Shown here piece by piece: positions 9,728 through 19,122 of a stretch of 59,855 nucleotides of DNA (the stretch's first letter is position 1; each line of letters opens with the position of its first letter). The position numbers were made by a program, and so were the translations under genes. Below the pieces are notes generated by a model. The model saw only the letters and a list, made by a program, of their open reading frames with translations. It had not been told where the DNA came from and did not search any database. This stretch comes from JBMYTN01 sp049604415 (lineage in GTDB: Bacteria; Pseudomonadota; Alphaproteobacteria; Rhodospirillales; Rhodospirillaceae), in contig JBMYTN010000025.1 of NCBI GenBank assembly GCA_049604415.1, positions 1 through 59,855 of the forward strand, in the 5' to 3' direction.

Positions 9728-9994
9728 TTAGGCCTGCAGGGCTTTTACCCGGGCATTCAGTCGGGAAATGGTCCGTGCTGCCGTGTTCTTGTGCAGAACA
9801 CCCTTGCTGACGCCCCGGGCCACTTCCGGCTCGGCGGTCTTCAGCGCGGTTTGCGCCGCAGAGGAATCACCGGACTGGATCGCAACTTCAACCTTCTTCA
9901 GGAAGGTGCGAATCCGCATGATTCGGGAATGATTGATTTCGAAGCGACGACCATTTCGACGGATACGCTTCTTCGCCGACTTGTGATGGGCCAT
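9728..9994 (-). CDS. rpsT: 30S ribosomal protein S20
   Basis: An 88-residue, highly basic, helical protein of the 30S subunit that binds 16S rRNA. It begins MAHHKSAKKRIRRNGRR and ends HKNTAARTISRLNARVKAL, both typical of S20. In many alphaproteobacteria rpsT lies directly upstream of dnaA, as here. A hairpin and then a T-tract terminator follow the gene. Confidence 0.96.
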   Translation of the reverse strand: MAHHKSAKKRIRRNGRRFEINHSRIMRIRTFLKKVEVAIQSGDSSAAQTALKTAEPEVARGVSKGVLHKNTAARTISRLNARVKALQA

Positions 9995-10316
9995 GGGAAC
10001 CTTTCAAAACAATTCAGTGACCGACCGGTTTCCCGGCCAATCAGGTCATACCGTCCATTCCGTGCAGGGGGCCAAGACCACCCCGTCTCCGACCCAATGG
10101 ATCCCTTGGAAGATGGTGGTTCCCTGGCCTGTGAGTCCGCTGAACCGTCTCTGCATTTTTGCCGGACAGATCAGAGCGGATCTCAAAGCAACCGGGTTCG
10201 CGCCGCCCCCTATAGGACGACGCGAAGGGTGGACCTTCTACGCCGATCCACCCGCCCCGTCAAGGGTATAGCGGTCAAAACAATCCCGCAAAACCAGCGG
10301 GCAAAACCGCGCCATC

Positions 10317-11093
10317 TTACTTGTTGGTGAAGCTCGGCTGGCGCTTCTCAACAAAGGCGGCCATGCCTTCCTTTTGATCCTCGGTGGCAAAGGCGGCGTG
10401 GAACAGGCGACGCTCGGCCTTCACCCCTTGGGCCAAGGTGGTCTCATAGGCATTGTTGACCGATTCCTTGATGACCATCGCCATGGGCATGGACATGGAG
10501 GCGATCTTATGGGCGGTCTTCATGACCTCGTCCTTCAGATCTTCGGTCGGCACCACCCGGGACACCAATCCGGCGCGCTCGGCTTCTTCCGCCCCCATCA
10601 TCCGACCGGTCAGGCACATTTCCATGGCCTTGGACTTGCCGACAAAGCGGGTCAGACGTTGAGAACCACCCGCACCCGGCGGAATGCCCAAGGTGATTTC
10701 CGGCTGACCGAATTTGGCGTTTTCCCCGGCAATGATGAAATCGCACATCATCGCCACTTCACAGCCGCCGCCCAGCGCAAAGCCGGACACCGCCGCGATG
10801 ATCGGCTTGCGGAACTGGCTGACGCATTCCCAGCCCTTGGTGATGAAGTCCTCTTTATAGCAGTCCATATAGGTCTTATCGGCCATCTCCTTAATGTCGG
10901 CCCCGGCGGCAAAGGCTTTCTCGCTGCCGGTCAACACGACCACATGGATGTCCGGATCCGCCTCATAGGCCGCCAAAGCGGCTTCCACATCTGCCATCAG
11001 CGGGGAAGACAGGGCGTTGAGGGCCTTGGGACGGTTCAGGGTGATCACACCAACTTTGCCATCGGTTTCGACAAGAATGTTTTCATAGGCCAT
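10317..11093 (-). CDS. Enoyl-CoA hydratase
   Basis: A 258-residue crotonase-fold enzyme that hydrates trans-2-enoyl-CoA in beta-oxidation. AFAAGADIKEM and GFALGGGCEVAMMCDF form the oxyanion hole. The two catalytic glutamates are the Glu in GGGCEVAM and the Glu in FGQPEITLGIPPG, as in classical short-chain enoyl-CoA hydratases. The start MAYENILV has AGGAGCAG upstream. It lies between mutM and rpsT, a placement conserved in alphaproteobacteria. Strict substrate chain length cannot be read from sequence. Confidence 0.92.
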   Translation of the reverse strand: MAYENILVETDGKVGVITLNRPKALNALSSPLMADVEAALAAYEADPDIHVVVLTGSEKAFAAGADIKEMADKTYMDCYKEDFITKGWECVSQFRKPIIAAVSGFALGGGCEVAMMCDFIIAGENAKFGQPEITLGIPPGAGGSQRLTRFVGKSKAMEMCLTGRMMGAEEAERAGLVSRVVPTEDLKDEVMKTAHKIASMSMPMAMVIKESVNNAYETTLAQGVKAERRLFHAAFATEDQKEGMAAFVEKRQPSFTNK

Positions 11094-11298
11094 GAAGGCT
11101 GCTCCTGAGTGATCGACCCCGAGCCAGGTGCCAGGGTCAGCATGGTCACAAGAAGTCCCCACCGGAACGGAGGGGACTGCAAGGGCACACCCGGTGGAGT
11201 CGCGTTGGATCACGCATCCAACCACCATCCGTCTGATGCACCGAAATGTGGAGGTTTCCTGCCGTATTGGGTCCCGGTTCGGGAGGGTCTTCCGCCTT

Positions 11299-11706
11299 TT
11301 ATCCGGCAGGTTCGAGAGAAAATCGAACCGTCAGGTTGGGATAAGAACCGCCATAGTCAAGCCTTAGTCGCTCCTGATCGCGCTGAAACAGGTCCGGTCC
11401 CAGGGTGGTCCAGCCCATTTGCGGCAAGGTATCGGCATAAAACCGCTGCACCGCTGCCGCCCTGAGCGCTCCGGCCGCGACGGCTTCCACCAGCCGTCCA
11501 TGGGCGGTTTCAAAAATCAGGGTGTCATTGGGGTTTTGCGCCAGCCCGTCCATCAAAGGCAGGTCCTCAAAGCCCTGGACAAAGGCCGTGCCGCTTTGCT
11601 GCGCCTGCAGGGGAGCCGCCAACACGGCACAAAGGGCCAGCAGCGCCAATCCGATCCGGAAACCATGCGGAGCCATCAAAGCCCTCTGACCAAGCATCAT
11701 GCCCAT
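11299..11706 (-). CDS. Small exported hypothetical protein
   Basis: A 135-residue protein with a clear Sec signal peptide: a basic start, a hydrophobic core around IGLALLALCAVLAAPL, and a likely cleavage after LQAQQ. The mature part is about 100 residues with conserved-looking aromatic and acidic positions (GFEDLPLMDGL, LRLDYGG). It lies 33 bases downstream of mutM on the same strand and is probably co-transcribed. GAGGAA sits upstream of the chosen ATG; two further ATGs follow within nine bases. I do not recognise a named family. Confidence 0.72.
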   Translation of the reverse strand: MGMMLGQRALMAPHGFRIGLALLALCAVLAAPLQAQQSGTAFVQGFEDLPLMDGLAQNPNDTLIFETAHGRLVEAVAAGALRAAAVQRFYADTLPQMGWTTLGPDLFQRDQERLRLDYGGSYPNLTVRFSLEPAG

Positions 11707-11739
11707 GCCGTCTTGTTTCCTCTTCCCACCGGCTCACAC

Positions 11740-12627
11740 TCACAATTGACACGCGTTACAATAGAACGTGGAGCGCCCGTTTTGAACAATTCGTTCAATC
11801 TCCTCGGCGGTCCCGCAGCGCGGGCAAGGCTCCCCCGCATGGTCATAGACCTGAAACCGATGCTGAAAATAACCCAAAGTCCCATCGCTTTGGCGGTGGT
11901 CGCGCAGGGAGGACCCGCCGGAATCGATGGCCTCTTGCAACACGGTTCGGACCGCCTTGAGCAGCCGCTTGGCCTCGGTCTTCGTCAGGCTGCCCGCCTG
12001 GCGCAGGGGCGAGAGCTTGGCGCGAAACAAGGATTCGCAGACATAAATATTGCCCAGACCCGCGATCACCCGTTGATCGAGCAACAAGGCTTTCAAGCTG
12101 GTGCGCTTGCCCTCGCAACGGGCCAAGAAGCGCTCCGGCGTGAGGCTGTCCTCATCAAAGGGTTCGGGACCCAGGCCCTGGAGCCGGGGATGGGCCGGGA
12201 GGGTCTGCGCATCGGCGAGATCCAGAGAGCCGAACCGCCTGGGGTCATGGAAGGTGACTCGGGTTGCGCCGCTCTCCGCACGGGCCGGATCCGGTCCAGC
12301 AAAGTCAAACAGGACATGGTCATGGGTCCGGGGTGGGGGATGGTCCTGCAGCGGGGCGACCGTCAGAGAGCCCGACATGCCCAAATGCAGCAGCAAAACC
12401 GGGCCAGAAACGGTGCCAGAAACGGACCCCGTGGCAAAGCGAATCAACAGATATTTGGCCCGACGCTCCACGGTCGCGCAGGTTTTTCCGGTCACCATCT
12501 GGACCAGATCGGGTGGGATCGGCCAGCGCAAATCCGGACGGCGCAGGGTGCAGGCCAACAGGCGTCGGCCTTCCATCACCGGGGCCACGCCTTGGCGCAC
12601 CGTTTCCACTTCGGGCAATTCAGGCAT
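11740..12627 (-). CDS. mutM: Formamidopyrimidine-DNA glycosylase (Fpg/MutM)
   Basis: Removes oxidised purines such as 8-oxoguanine and then nicks the abasic site. After Met removal the catalytic Pro is N-terminal, followed by Glu (MPELPEVETVRQG). The helix-two-turn-helix is in DQRVIAGLGNIYVCESLF. The C-terminal zinc finger has CPRC and FYCNAC. The length of 295 is slightly above the E. coli enzyme because of a short Ser/Gly/Val insertion (GSVSGTVSG). It is divergent from ubiE, with 97 bases between the starts. Confidence 0.96.
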   Translation of the reverse strand: MPELPEVETVRQGVAPVMEGRRLLACTLRRPDLRWPIPPDLVQMVTGKTCATVERRAKYLLIRFATGSVSGTVSGPVLLLHLGMSGSLTVAPLQDHPPPRTHDHVLFDFAGPDPARAESGATRVTFHDPRRFGSLDLADAQTLPAHPRLQGLGPEPFDEDSLTPERFLARCEGKRTSLKALLLDQRVIAGLGNIYVCESLFRAKLSPLRQAGSLTKTEAKRLLKAVRTVLQEAIDSGGSSLRDHRQSDGTLGYFQHRFQVYDHAGEPCPRCGTAEEIERIVQNGRSTFYCNACQL

Positions 12628-12724
12628 GGGGTGGATCTTCCTTTGCCAACAAATCTACTCTCACGACAGGGGAGCCGCGATCTTGGTATGGCGCCCATCA
12701 ACGCCGTAGTCTAATCTCCCGGCC

Positions 12725-13528
12725 ATGACGAAGGAACCGAGCACCACCCATTTCGGCTTCCGCACCGTGGAGTCCAGCCAAAAGGCGGGCATGGTGCGGC
12801 AGGTCTTTGATTCCGTTGCGCCAAAATATGACCTGATGAACGACCTGATGAGCATGGGCGTCCATCGGATCTGGAAATCGATCTTTGTCGACCGCCTGGC
12901 CCCCCGGCCCGGTCAACGCTTTCTGGATGTGGCTGGCGGCACCGGAGACATCGCCTTTCGGATCCTCGATCGGGTCACCCGACGCGCCGAAGTGGATGCC
13001 CGCACGGACCCCTTGCGCCCCCCCCAGGAAACCCCTGGTCAGGTCCTGGTTTTGGACATCAACCATGAAATGATCAAGGTTGGGCGCGACCGGGCCAGTG
13101 ATCGGGGCTTTGTCGACGGATTGTCCTGGATGGTGGGCGATGCCCAGGCCGTGCCGCTGCCGGACCGCTCGGTCGATGCCTATACCATCGCCTTTGGCCT
13201 GCGCAATGTGACCGATATTGATTTGGCATTGCGGGAAGCCCGTCGGGTGCTGAAACCCGGCGGTCGGTTCCTGTGTCTGGAATTCAGCAAAGTTGTGTTG
13301 CCGGTCCTAGACAAGATCTATGACCGCTATTCCTTCTCGGTGCTGCCCCGCTTGGGCCAAACCATTGCCGGGGATGCGGCGGCCTATCAATATTTGGCCG
13401 AAAGCATCCGCCAGTTCCCGGCCCAAGAAGCTCTGGTGGAACGGATGACCCAGGCCGGTTTGCGGCGCTGTGACCACCGCAATCTCTCCGGCGGCATCGC
13501 GGCCATCCATTGCGGCTGGCGGGTGTAA
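12725..13528 (+). CDS. ubiE: Ubiquinone/menaquinone C-methyltransferase UbiE
   Basis: An SAM-dependent C-methyltransferase of ubiquinone biosynthesis. Family motifs are present: THFGFRTV, VFDSVAPKYDLMNDLMSMGVHR, the SAM loop FLDVAGGTGDIAF, and AFGLRNVTDIDLALREARRVLKPGGRF. An extra stretch of about 20 residues (EVDARTDPLRPPQETPG) sits between SAM motif I and LVLDIN. It is followed nine bases later by ubiB, so the two form a ubiquinone operon. Confidence 0.95.
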   Translation: MTKEPSTTHFGFRTVESSQKAGMVRQVFDSVAPKYDLMNDLMSMGVHRIWKSIFVDRLAPRPGQRFLDVAGGTGDIAFRILDRVTRRAEVDARTDPLRPPQETPGQVLVLDINHEMIKVGRDRASDRGFVDGLSWMVGDAQAVPLPDRSVDAYTIAFGLRNVTDIDLALREARRVLKPGGRFLCLEFSKVVLPVLDKIYDRYSFSVLPRLGQTIAGDAAAYQYLAESIRQFPAQEALVERMTQAGLRRCDHRNLSGGIAAIHCGWRV

Positions 13529-13537
13529 CCCCCACCC

Positions 13538-15082
13538 ATGATCGGACAGTTCCGCCATATTCTGCGTCTCATGACAATCGCCCGGGTCCTCGCCCGGCAT
13601 GATGCCCTGTTCCCGCTGGAACGGATCACGCCGCTGGCCCCCCTGGTGGCCCCGATGCGGGTGTTCCGCTCCCGCTCGGTCTCGGGCCGCCCGGGCCAGC
13701 GGCTGGCTGCGGCCTTCGCCGCCTTGGGGCCTTCTTTCATCAAATTCGGTCAGACCCTGTCGACCCGGGCCGATTTGCTCGGCGAGGAGATCGCCACCGA
13801 TTTGTCGGAGCTGCAAGACGCGGTTGCCCCCTTCCCCATGGCAGCGGTGCGCAAAACCCTGGAAACCGATTTCGACCAGCCCATCGAAGATCTGTTCTAC
13901 AGCTTTGAGGAAACGCCGGTCGCCGCAGCCTCCATTGCCCAGGTGCATTTTGCCATCACCAAGACCCCGGAGGGCGAGCCGGACCGCCCGGTTGCGGTTA
14001 AAATCCTGCGCCCCGGGGTCGAGGAGACCTTCTTAGAAGACGTCAAGCTGCTGCATTGGATTGCCCGGCTGGTTGAAATGACCCAGCCCTCCTTCCGGCG
14101 TTTGAAGCCGGTGGAAACCGCCCAGGCCTTTGAAGACAGCATGACCATCGAAATGGATCTGCGCTTCGAGGCCGCAGCGGCCTGCGAATTGGCCGAAAAT
14201 TTCGAGGGCGATCCGCATTTCCGGGTTCCGGGCATTGACTGGCAGCGCACCTCGCAGCGGGTGCTGACCATTGACCGGGTGGTTGGCCTGCGGGTCGATG
14301 AGCCCGAGGCCCTGCGTGAAGCCGGGATCGATCCCCTGCAGATTGTCGAAATCGCCGCCAACGCCTTCTTTAATATGGTGTTCCGGGACGGCTTTTTTCA
14401 CGCTGACCTGCATCCGGGCAATATGTTTGTCGAAGAAGACGGCACCCTGGTCGCCGTGGATTTCGGCATTATGGGCCGGATCGGGCGCAATGACCGGCGC
14501 TACCTGGGCGAAATGCTGCTGTCCTTCCTGACCGGCAATTATCGCCGCGCCGCCGAGGTGCATTTCGAAGCCGGATGGGTGCCCGCCGACAAATCCGTTG
14601 AGGCCTTCACCCAGGCCTGCCGGTCAATCGCGGAACCGATTTTTGGCAAACCGCTCAATGAAATCTCCGTTGCCAAGCTGCTTGGTCAGCTGTTCCAGGT
14701 TACCGAGACCTTCGAGATGCAATCCCAGCCGCAATTGCTGTTGCTGCAAAAAAGCATGCTGATCACCGAAGGGGTGGGGCGGAAACTGGCCCCTGAGGTC
14801 AATATGTGGGAGCTGTCCCAGCCGCTGATCGAATCCTGGATCGCGGACAATATGGGGCCGCAAGCCAAAATGCGGGACATGGCGGTTTCTGCCGGGTCGG
14901 CGCTGGAAAAACTGCCGCGTATTCTCTCCGAATCGGAGAAATTACTCCAGAGTGCCCAAACCTCTGGTGTTAAATTGTCGCCGGAAACCTTGCGGGATAT
15001 GAAGGGCCGGAGAATCGGTGCCCCCTGGTTCATCACCTGGTTCCTGTTGATTTTGTTGATTATTTTGGTCATCACCAATTAA
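13538..15082 (+). CDS. ubiB: Ubiquinone biosynthesis protein UbiB (atypical kinase)
   Basis: A member of the ABC1/ADCK/UbiB atypical kinase family, needed for coenzyme Q assembly and thought to act as an ATPase on the lipid biosynthetic complex. The KxGQ signature is IKFGQTLSTRADL, and the Ala-rich loop is AAASIAQVH. The catalytic HADLHPGN and VAVDFG motifs are intact. The C terminus ends in a membrane anchor (WFITWFLLILLIILVIT). The 514-residue length is normal. Confidence 0.95.
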   Translation: MIGQFRHILRLMTIARVLARHDALFPLERITPLAPLVAPMRVFRSRSVSGRPGQRLAAAFAALGPSFIKFGQTLSTRADLLGEEIATDLSELQDAVAPFPMAAVRKTLETDFDQPIEDLFYSFEETPVAAASIAQVHFAITKTPEGEPDRPVAVKILRPGVEETFLEDVKLLHWIARLVEMTQPSFRRLKPVETAQAFEDSMTIEMDLRFEAAAACELAENFEGDPHFRVPGIDWQRTSQRVLTIDRVVGLRVDEPEALREAGIDPLQIVEIAANAFFNMVFRDGFFHADLHPGNMFVEEDGTLVAVDFGIMGRIGRNDRRYLGEMLLSFLTGNYRRAAEVHFEAGWVPADKSVEAFTQACRSIAEPIFGKPLNEISVAKLLGQLFQVTETFEMQSQPQLLLLQKSMLITEGVGRKLAPEVNMWELSQPLIESWIADNMGPQAKMRDMAVSAGSALEKLPRILSESEKLLQSAQTSGVKLSPETLRDMKGRRIGAPWFITWFLLILLIILVITN

Positions 15083-15319
15083 CCATAAGGTGAGTACGAA
15101 AAGGTTTTTCCGACCATTGGTGTGCATTCCCTTGCTTTTTGACCCGGGCTGGCGTTACCTGTAGTCGCGTCAAATCAAAATCAAATTACCTGTGATTGAA
15201 TTACCCGCCTCAAAAAACTCCCTGACAAAAGTTTTGAGCCGGGGTGATCCGCCACAGGACCATAAGCGTAAGACGATCGGGTGAAGCCTTTTTTGCCCAG
15301 AGCGACAAGGACGAAGACC

Positions 15320-16579
15320 GTGCCCGTCACCAAAGTCCTGCTGATCATCACCGGCGGGATTGCTGCTTATAAGAGCTTGGATCTGGTGCGCCGTTTGGGC
15401 GATCGCGCCATCGATGTGCGCTGTCTGCCGACGGAGGCCGCCGGGGCTTTTGTCACGCCTTTGTCCTTCGCTGCCCTGTCTGGCAATCCGGTGCATCAAT
15501 CGCTGTTTTCCCTGACCGAAGAAAGCGAAATGGGCCATATCCGCCTGGCCCGGGATTGCGATTTGGTGGTTGTTGCCCCCGCCACCGCCGATTTTATGGC
15601 CAAAGCCGCCATGGGCCTGGCCAATGATTTGGCCTCCACGGTGATGCTAGCAACGGATAAACCCATTTTGATGGCCCCGGCCATGAACCCGGTGATGTGG
15701 TCCAACCCGGCAACCCAAGCCAATGTCGCGACCCTGAAAAGCCGGGGCGTGCATATGGTCGGCCCCACCCCGGGCGATATGGCCTGCGGTGAAGAGGGCG
15801 TGGGCCGCATGGCCGAAGTGGCGGACATCCTGGCGGCCATAGATGCTCTCCAAACCGAAACCGCAGGCTCGGATTTGTTGGCGGGCTACTCGGCTTTGGT
15901 CACCAGCGGGCCGACCCATGAACCGATCGATCCGGTGCGGTATATCGCCAACCGCTCCTCGGGCAAGCAGGGCCATGCCATCGCTTCGGCCTTGCAGCGC
16001 CATGGTGCGGCGGTGACCCTGGTCAGCGGCCCGACCCAGGAATCTGCCCCGGTCGGCGTAGCCCTGCATCCTGTCACCTCCGCCCAGGAGATGCTGGAGG
16101 CCTGTCATGCCGCACTCCCGGTGGATATTGCGGTTTTTGCCGCAGCGGTAGCAGACTGGCGGGTTGAAAGTCCGAATGCGGGAAAAATCAAAAAAAACAA
16201 CGCCGAAGACCGGCTAACCCTTCATCTTGTGCAAAATCCCGATATTCTGGCAGATATTGCATCAGCGTCGACCAAGCGTCCGAAATTGGTGGTTGGGTTC
16301 GCCGCTGAAACGGACTCGGTCATCGATTTTGCCAGGGCGAAGCGGTTGAAGAAGAAATGTGACTGGATTTTGGCCAATGATGTCTCCAGTTCAGGGAATA
16401 CCGGACGCGGTGACAGCTTTGGCGGCGATATGAATACGGTTCATCTGATAACAGCAGACGCGGTGGAGGATTGGCCCCTCCAGTCGAAAGCAGAGATTGG
16501 CGATCGGCTGGCCCAGCGCATTGGTGCGTTTTTCTCACCCACCCAGCTGGATCAGGCGATCAGGAGGATTGCACCATGA
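15320..16579 (+). CDS. coaBC: Phosphopantothenoylcysteine decarboxylase/synthetase (CoaBC, Dfp)
   Basis: A bifunctional coenzyme A enzyme. CoaB joins 4'-phosphopantothenate to cysteine, and the FMN-dependent CoaA-type flavoprotein half (CoaC) decarboxylates the product. The N-terminal half has VLLIITGGIAAYK, the PAMNPVMWSNPATQ segment and TPGDMACGEEGVGRM with the catalytic Cys. The C-terminal half has VTSGPTHEPIDPVRYIANRSSGKQG and the AAVADWR motif. The start is taken as GTG at 15320 with AAGGACGA upstream; another GTG at 15281 is possible. The stop overlaps the next start by ATGA. CoaBC consumes cysteine, which fits its link to cysK. Confidence 0.93.
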   Translation: MPVTKVLLIITGGIAAYKSLDLVRRLGDRAIDVRCLPTEAAGAFVTPLSFAALSGNPVHQSLFSLTEESEMGHIRLARDCDLVVVAPATADFMAKAAMGLANDLASTVMLATDKPILMAPAMNPVMWSNPATQANVATLKSRGVHMVGPTPGDMACGEEGVGRMAEVADILAAIDALQTETAGSDLLAGYSALVTSGPTHEPIDPVRYIANRSSGKQGHAIASALQRHGAAVTLVSGPTQESAPVGVALHPVTSAQEMLEACHAALPVDIAVFAAAVADWRVESPNAGKIKKNNAEDRLTLHLVQNPDILADIASASTKRPKLVVGFAAETDSVIDFARAKRLKKKCDWILANDVSSSGNTGRGDSFGGDMNTVHLITADAVEDWPLQSKAEIGDRLAQRIGAFFSPTQLDQAIRRIAP

Positions 16580-17031
16580 TCAGGCTGTCAAAAAAGATGC
16601 TGTTCGCCATCGAGGCGGTCTTGGACATTGCCTATCACGCTGGCGGTGAGCCGGTGCAAAGCCGGGAGATCACCCGACGCCAGGGCATTCCCCGGCGGTA
16701 TTTGGAACAAACCCTGCAGCATTTGGTCCGCAATGGGATTTTGACCGGGGTGCGCGGCCCGAAGGGTGGGTATCGTCTGGCCCGCGAACGGCGCAAAATT
16801 ACGGTTGGCGAAGTCATCCGCGTGGTGCGGGATCTGGAAGCCTCTGAAGATCCGGTGACCGAATTGCCCGGCTCCGATCTGGGCCGCCATGTGGTGCGCC
16901 CGGTCTGGAACGAGCTGCATGAGCAGGTGATGGCAAAGCTGGATGCTTTGACCATTGACGATCTCTGCACCCGGGCCTTCCAGGGCGGCATCCCCAGCGA
17001 GGCCGACAAAACCATGAATTTCACCATTTAA
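16576..17031 (+). CDS. Rrf2-family transcriptional regulator
   Basis: A 151-residue winged-helix regulator. It begins MIRLSKKMLFAIEAVLDIAYH, followed by the DNA-binding region REITRRQGIPRRYLEQTLQHLVRNGIL and the wing GVRGPKGGYRLAR. The three cysteines that bind an Fe-S cluster in IscR/NsrR are absent; only one Cys occurs, near the C terminus. It overlaps coaBC by four bases and precedes cysK. This resembles the CymR class of Rrf2 proteins that control cysteine metabolism, often by interacting with CysK. That function is an inference from context. Confidence 0.88.
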   Translation: MIRLSKKMLFAIEAVLDIAYHAGGEPVQSREITRRQGIPRRYLEQTLQHLVRNGILTGVRGPKGGYRLARERRKITVGEVIRVVRDLEASEDPVTELPGSDLGRHVVRPVWNELHEQVMAKLDALTIDDLCTRAFQGGIPSEADKTMNFTI

Positions 17032-17114
17032 TCAATTGGTTACCTTAATTTAGGGCTGAAGGCGGTCGTCCGATGGGGCGAGCGCTCGTTTCCGTTGTGT
17101 TGATCCAACAGACG

Positions 17115-17142
17115 TTGACAGTCCTTCGGGGGAATGCAAAAT
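17115..17142 (+). promoter_or_regulatory. Possible cysK promoter
   Basis: A consensus -35 hexamer TTGACA at 17115-17120 is followed after about 15-17 bases by an AT-rich stretch (CAAAAT). It lies about 55 bases before the TTTGGAGG ribosome site of cysK. The -10 match is imperfect. Confidence 0.4.
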
Positions 17143-17196
17143 GGCTCCCAACGCTGTGAATAGCGTCTAATTTACATTTTTTTGGAGGTAAATACC

Positions 17197-18168
17197 ATGA
17201 ATGTGGTGGCCCCGGCGGGCATTGAGACCCGCGGCAAGATTTACGACAACATCGTGGACACCATCGGTGCCACCCCTTTGGTTCGCCTGCCCCGGTTCTC
17301 TGCGGAGAATGGCGTCGTCGCCGATCTGATTGGCAAATGCGAGTTCTTCAATCCCCTGGCCAGTGTGAAAGACCGCATTGGTGCGGCCATGATTGAAGCG
17401 GCTGAAGAGGCGGGCAAGCTAACCCCGGGTGCCACTTTGGTTGAACCGACCAGCGGCAATACCGGCATCGCGCTGGCTTTTGTCTGCGCCGCCAAGGGCT
17501 ATCGCCTGATCCTGACCATGCCGGAAAGCATGTCCGTGGAACGGCGCAAAATGCTGACCCATCTGGGGGCCGAGATTGAACTGACCCCGGCTCCGAAGGG
17601 CATGAAGGGCGCTTTGGCCCGGGCCCAAGAGCTGGTGGAGGAAATCCCCGGCGCGGTGATGCTGCAACAGTTTGACAACCCGGCCAACCCGGCCATCCAC
17701 CGCAAAACCACCGCCCAGGAAATCTGGACCGATACCGACGGCAAGGTGGATATTGTGGTCTCCGGGGTTGGCACCGGCGGCACGGCCTCGGGCATTGGCT
17801 CGGTCCTGAAAGAATTCAATCCGGATCTGAAGCTGGTGGTCGTCGAGCCCGAAGACAGCCCGGTGATCAGCGGCGGCGCCCCTGGCCCGCATAAGATCCA
17901 AGGCATTGGCGCCGGATTTATTCCGGGCAATTTGGAAACCGCTTTGGTGGATGAAGTCGTCCAAGTCAGCAATGAAACCGCCTTCGCCGTGGCCCGTCAG
18001 GCGGCCAAAGTAGAAGGCCTGCCGATCGGCATCTCCTCCGGTGCGGCCTTGGCGGCGGCGGTCGAAATCGGCAAACGCCCGGAAAACAAGGATAAATGCG
18101 TCGTGGTCATTCTGCCCTCCTTTGCCGAGCGCTATCTGTCCACGGCCCTGTTTGAACAACCGGCCTAA
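17197..18168 (+). CDS. cysK: Cysteine synthase A
   Basis: A PLP-dependent O-acetylserine sulfhydrylase that makes cysteine from O-acetylserine and sulfide. The PLP lysine is in NPLASVKDRIG. The substrate loop is PTSGNTGIALAF, the phosphate-binding Gly loop is SGVGTGGTASGIG, and GISSGAALAAA is near the C terminus. A strong ribosome site (TTTGGAGG) decides the ATG at 17197. A dedicated terminator follows at 18246. It lies downstream of an Rrf2 gene that may regulate it. Confidence 0.97.
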   Translation: MNVVAPAGIETRGKIYDNIVDTIGATPLVRLPRFSAENGVVADLIGKCEFFNPLASVKDRIGAAMIEAAEEAGKLTPGATLVEPTSGNTGIALAFVCAAKGYRLILTMPESMSVERRKMLTHLGAEIELTPAPKGMKGALARAQELVEEIPGAVMLQQFDNPANPAIHRKTTAQEIWTDTDGKVDIVVSGVGTGGTASGIGSVLKEFNPDLKLVVVEPEDSPVISGGAPGPHKIQGIGAGFIPGNLETALVDEVVQVSNETAFAVARQAAKVEGLPIGISSGAALAAAVEIGKRPENKDKCVVVILPSFAERYLSTALFEQPA

Positions 18169-18245
18169 CCGAACCAAACCAAAACGGCCAAAGACCGAAG
18201 GGATGCTGATGTCGCATTGGCTCCCCCGGTTTTCCGGGCTATAGG

Positions 18246-18294
18246 AATACCCCCTCGGTGACGCGCAAGACGCCGCCAGGGGGTATTTTTATTT
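18246..18294 (+). terminator. Rho-independent terminator after cysK
   Basis: A 9-bp stem (ATACCCCCT at 18247-18255, AGGGGGTAT at 18278-18286) with the tail TTTTTATTT. It lies 80 bases past the cysK stop and just before the moeB-like gene. Confidence 0.85.
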
Positions 18295-18312
18295 CGAAAC
18301 CTAAGAAAGACC

Positions 18313-19122
18313 ATGTCCGCACCCGATCTGACCTTCAGCGAAGACCAAATCCAGCGCTATGCCCGCCATATCCTGCTGCCGGAGGTTGGTGGCACCGGCC
18401 AGGCCCGCCTGCTGAACAGCAAAGTTCTGGTCATTGGGGCCGGAGGTCTCGGCTCGCCGTTGGTGACCTATTTGGCCGCAGCCGGGGTCGGCACCATCGG
18501 TGTGGTCGATGATGACCGGGTCGAGGCGTCAAATCTGCAACGGCAAATCCTGCATGGCACCGCCGATTTGGGGCGACCAAAGGTCGACAGTGCGGCGGAT
18601 CGGGTTGCCGCCCTGAACAAGGATGTCACCCTGATCCGCCATCCGCTACGCCTCAGCGCCGATACGGCAGAGGCGCTGATTGCCCCCTATGACGTGATCG
18701 CCGATGGCAGCGACAATTTCGCCACCCGGTTTTTGGTCAATGATGCCTGCCATTTTCTCGGCAAGACCTTGGTCTCTGCGGCAGTCTTGCGCTTTGATGG
18801 CCAGATCTCGACCTTCAAAACCCATTCGGGAGGCCCCTGCTATCGCTGCCTCTACCGGGAACCGCCCCCGCCCGGAACCACGGCCAGCTGCGCCGAGGCC
18901 GGGGTATTGGGGGCCGTCACCGGCCTTCTGGGGTCCTATCAAGCCGTTGAGGTGATGAAGGAGCTGCTTGGCATTGGCACATCCTTGTCCGGTCGGCTCC
19001 AGATTTTCGATTGCCTGTCCGCAACCAGCCGGGAAGTTCGGCTGAAGCCCGACCCGAATTGTCCGCTTTGCAGCGCTGAAGCCACCATCACCGGCCTCAC
19101 AGCCGATGGCGCGTTGCCATGA
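18313..19122 (+). CDS. MoeB/ThiF/HesA-family adenylyltransferase (E1-like)
   Basis: Activates the C terminus of a small ubiquitin-like sulfur carrier (MoaD or ThiS type) by adenylation. The 269-residue protein has the nucleotide loop VLVIGAGGLGSPLVTYLAAAGVG, the DDDRVEASNLQRQ motif, SDNFATRFLVND, and two CxxC zinc pairs (CYRC and CPLC). A candidate catalytic Cys lies in TTASCAEAGVLG. There is no C-terminal rhodanese domain, so it is the short MoeB/ThiF form. It overlaps the downstream DsrE-like gene by four bases, coupling it to sulfur transfer. MoeB and ThiF roles cannot be separated here. Confidence 0.9.
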   Translation: MSAPDLTFSEDQIQRYARHILLPEVGGTGQARLLNSKVLVIGAGGLGSPLVTYLAAAGVGTIGVVDDDRVEASNLQRQILHGTADLGRPKVDSAADRVAALNKDVTLIRHPLRLSADTAEALIAPYDVIADGSDNFATRFLVNDACHFLGKTLVSAAVLRFDGQISTFKTHSGGPCYRCLYREPPPPGTTASCAEAGVLGAVTGLLGSYQAVEVMKELLGIGTSLSGRLQIFDCLSATSREVRLKPDPNCPLCSAEATITGLTADGALP

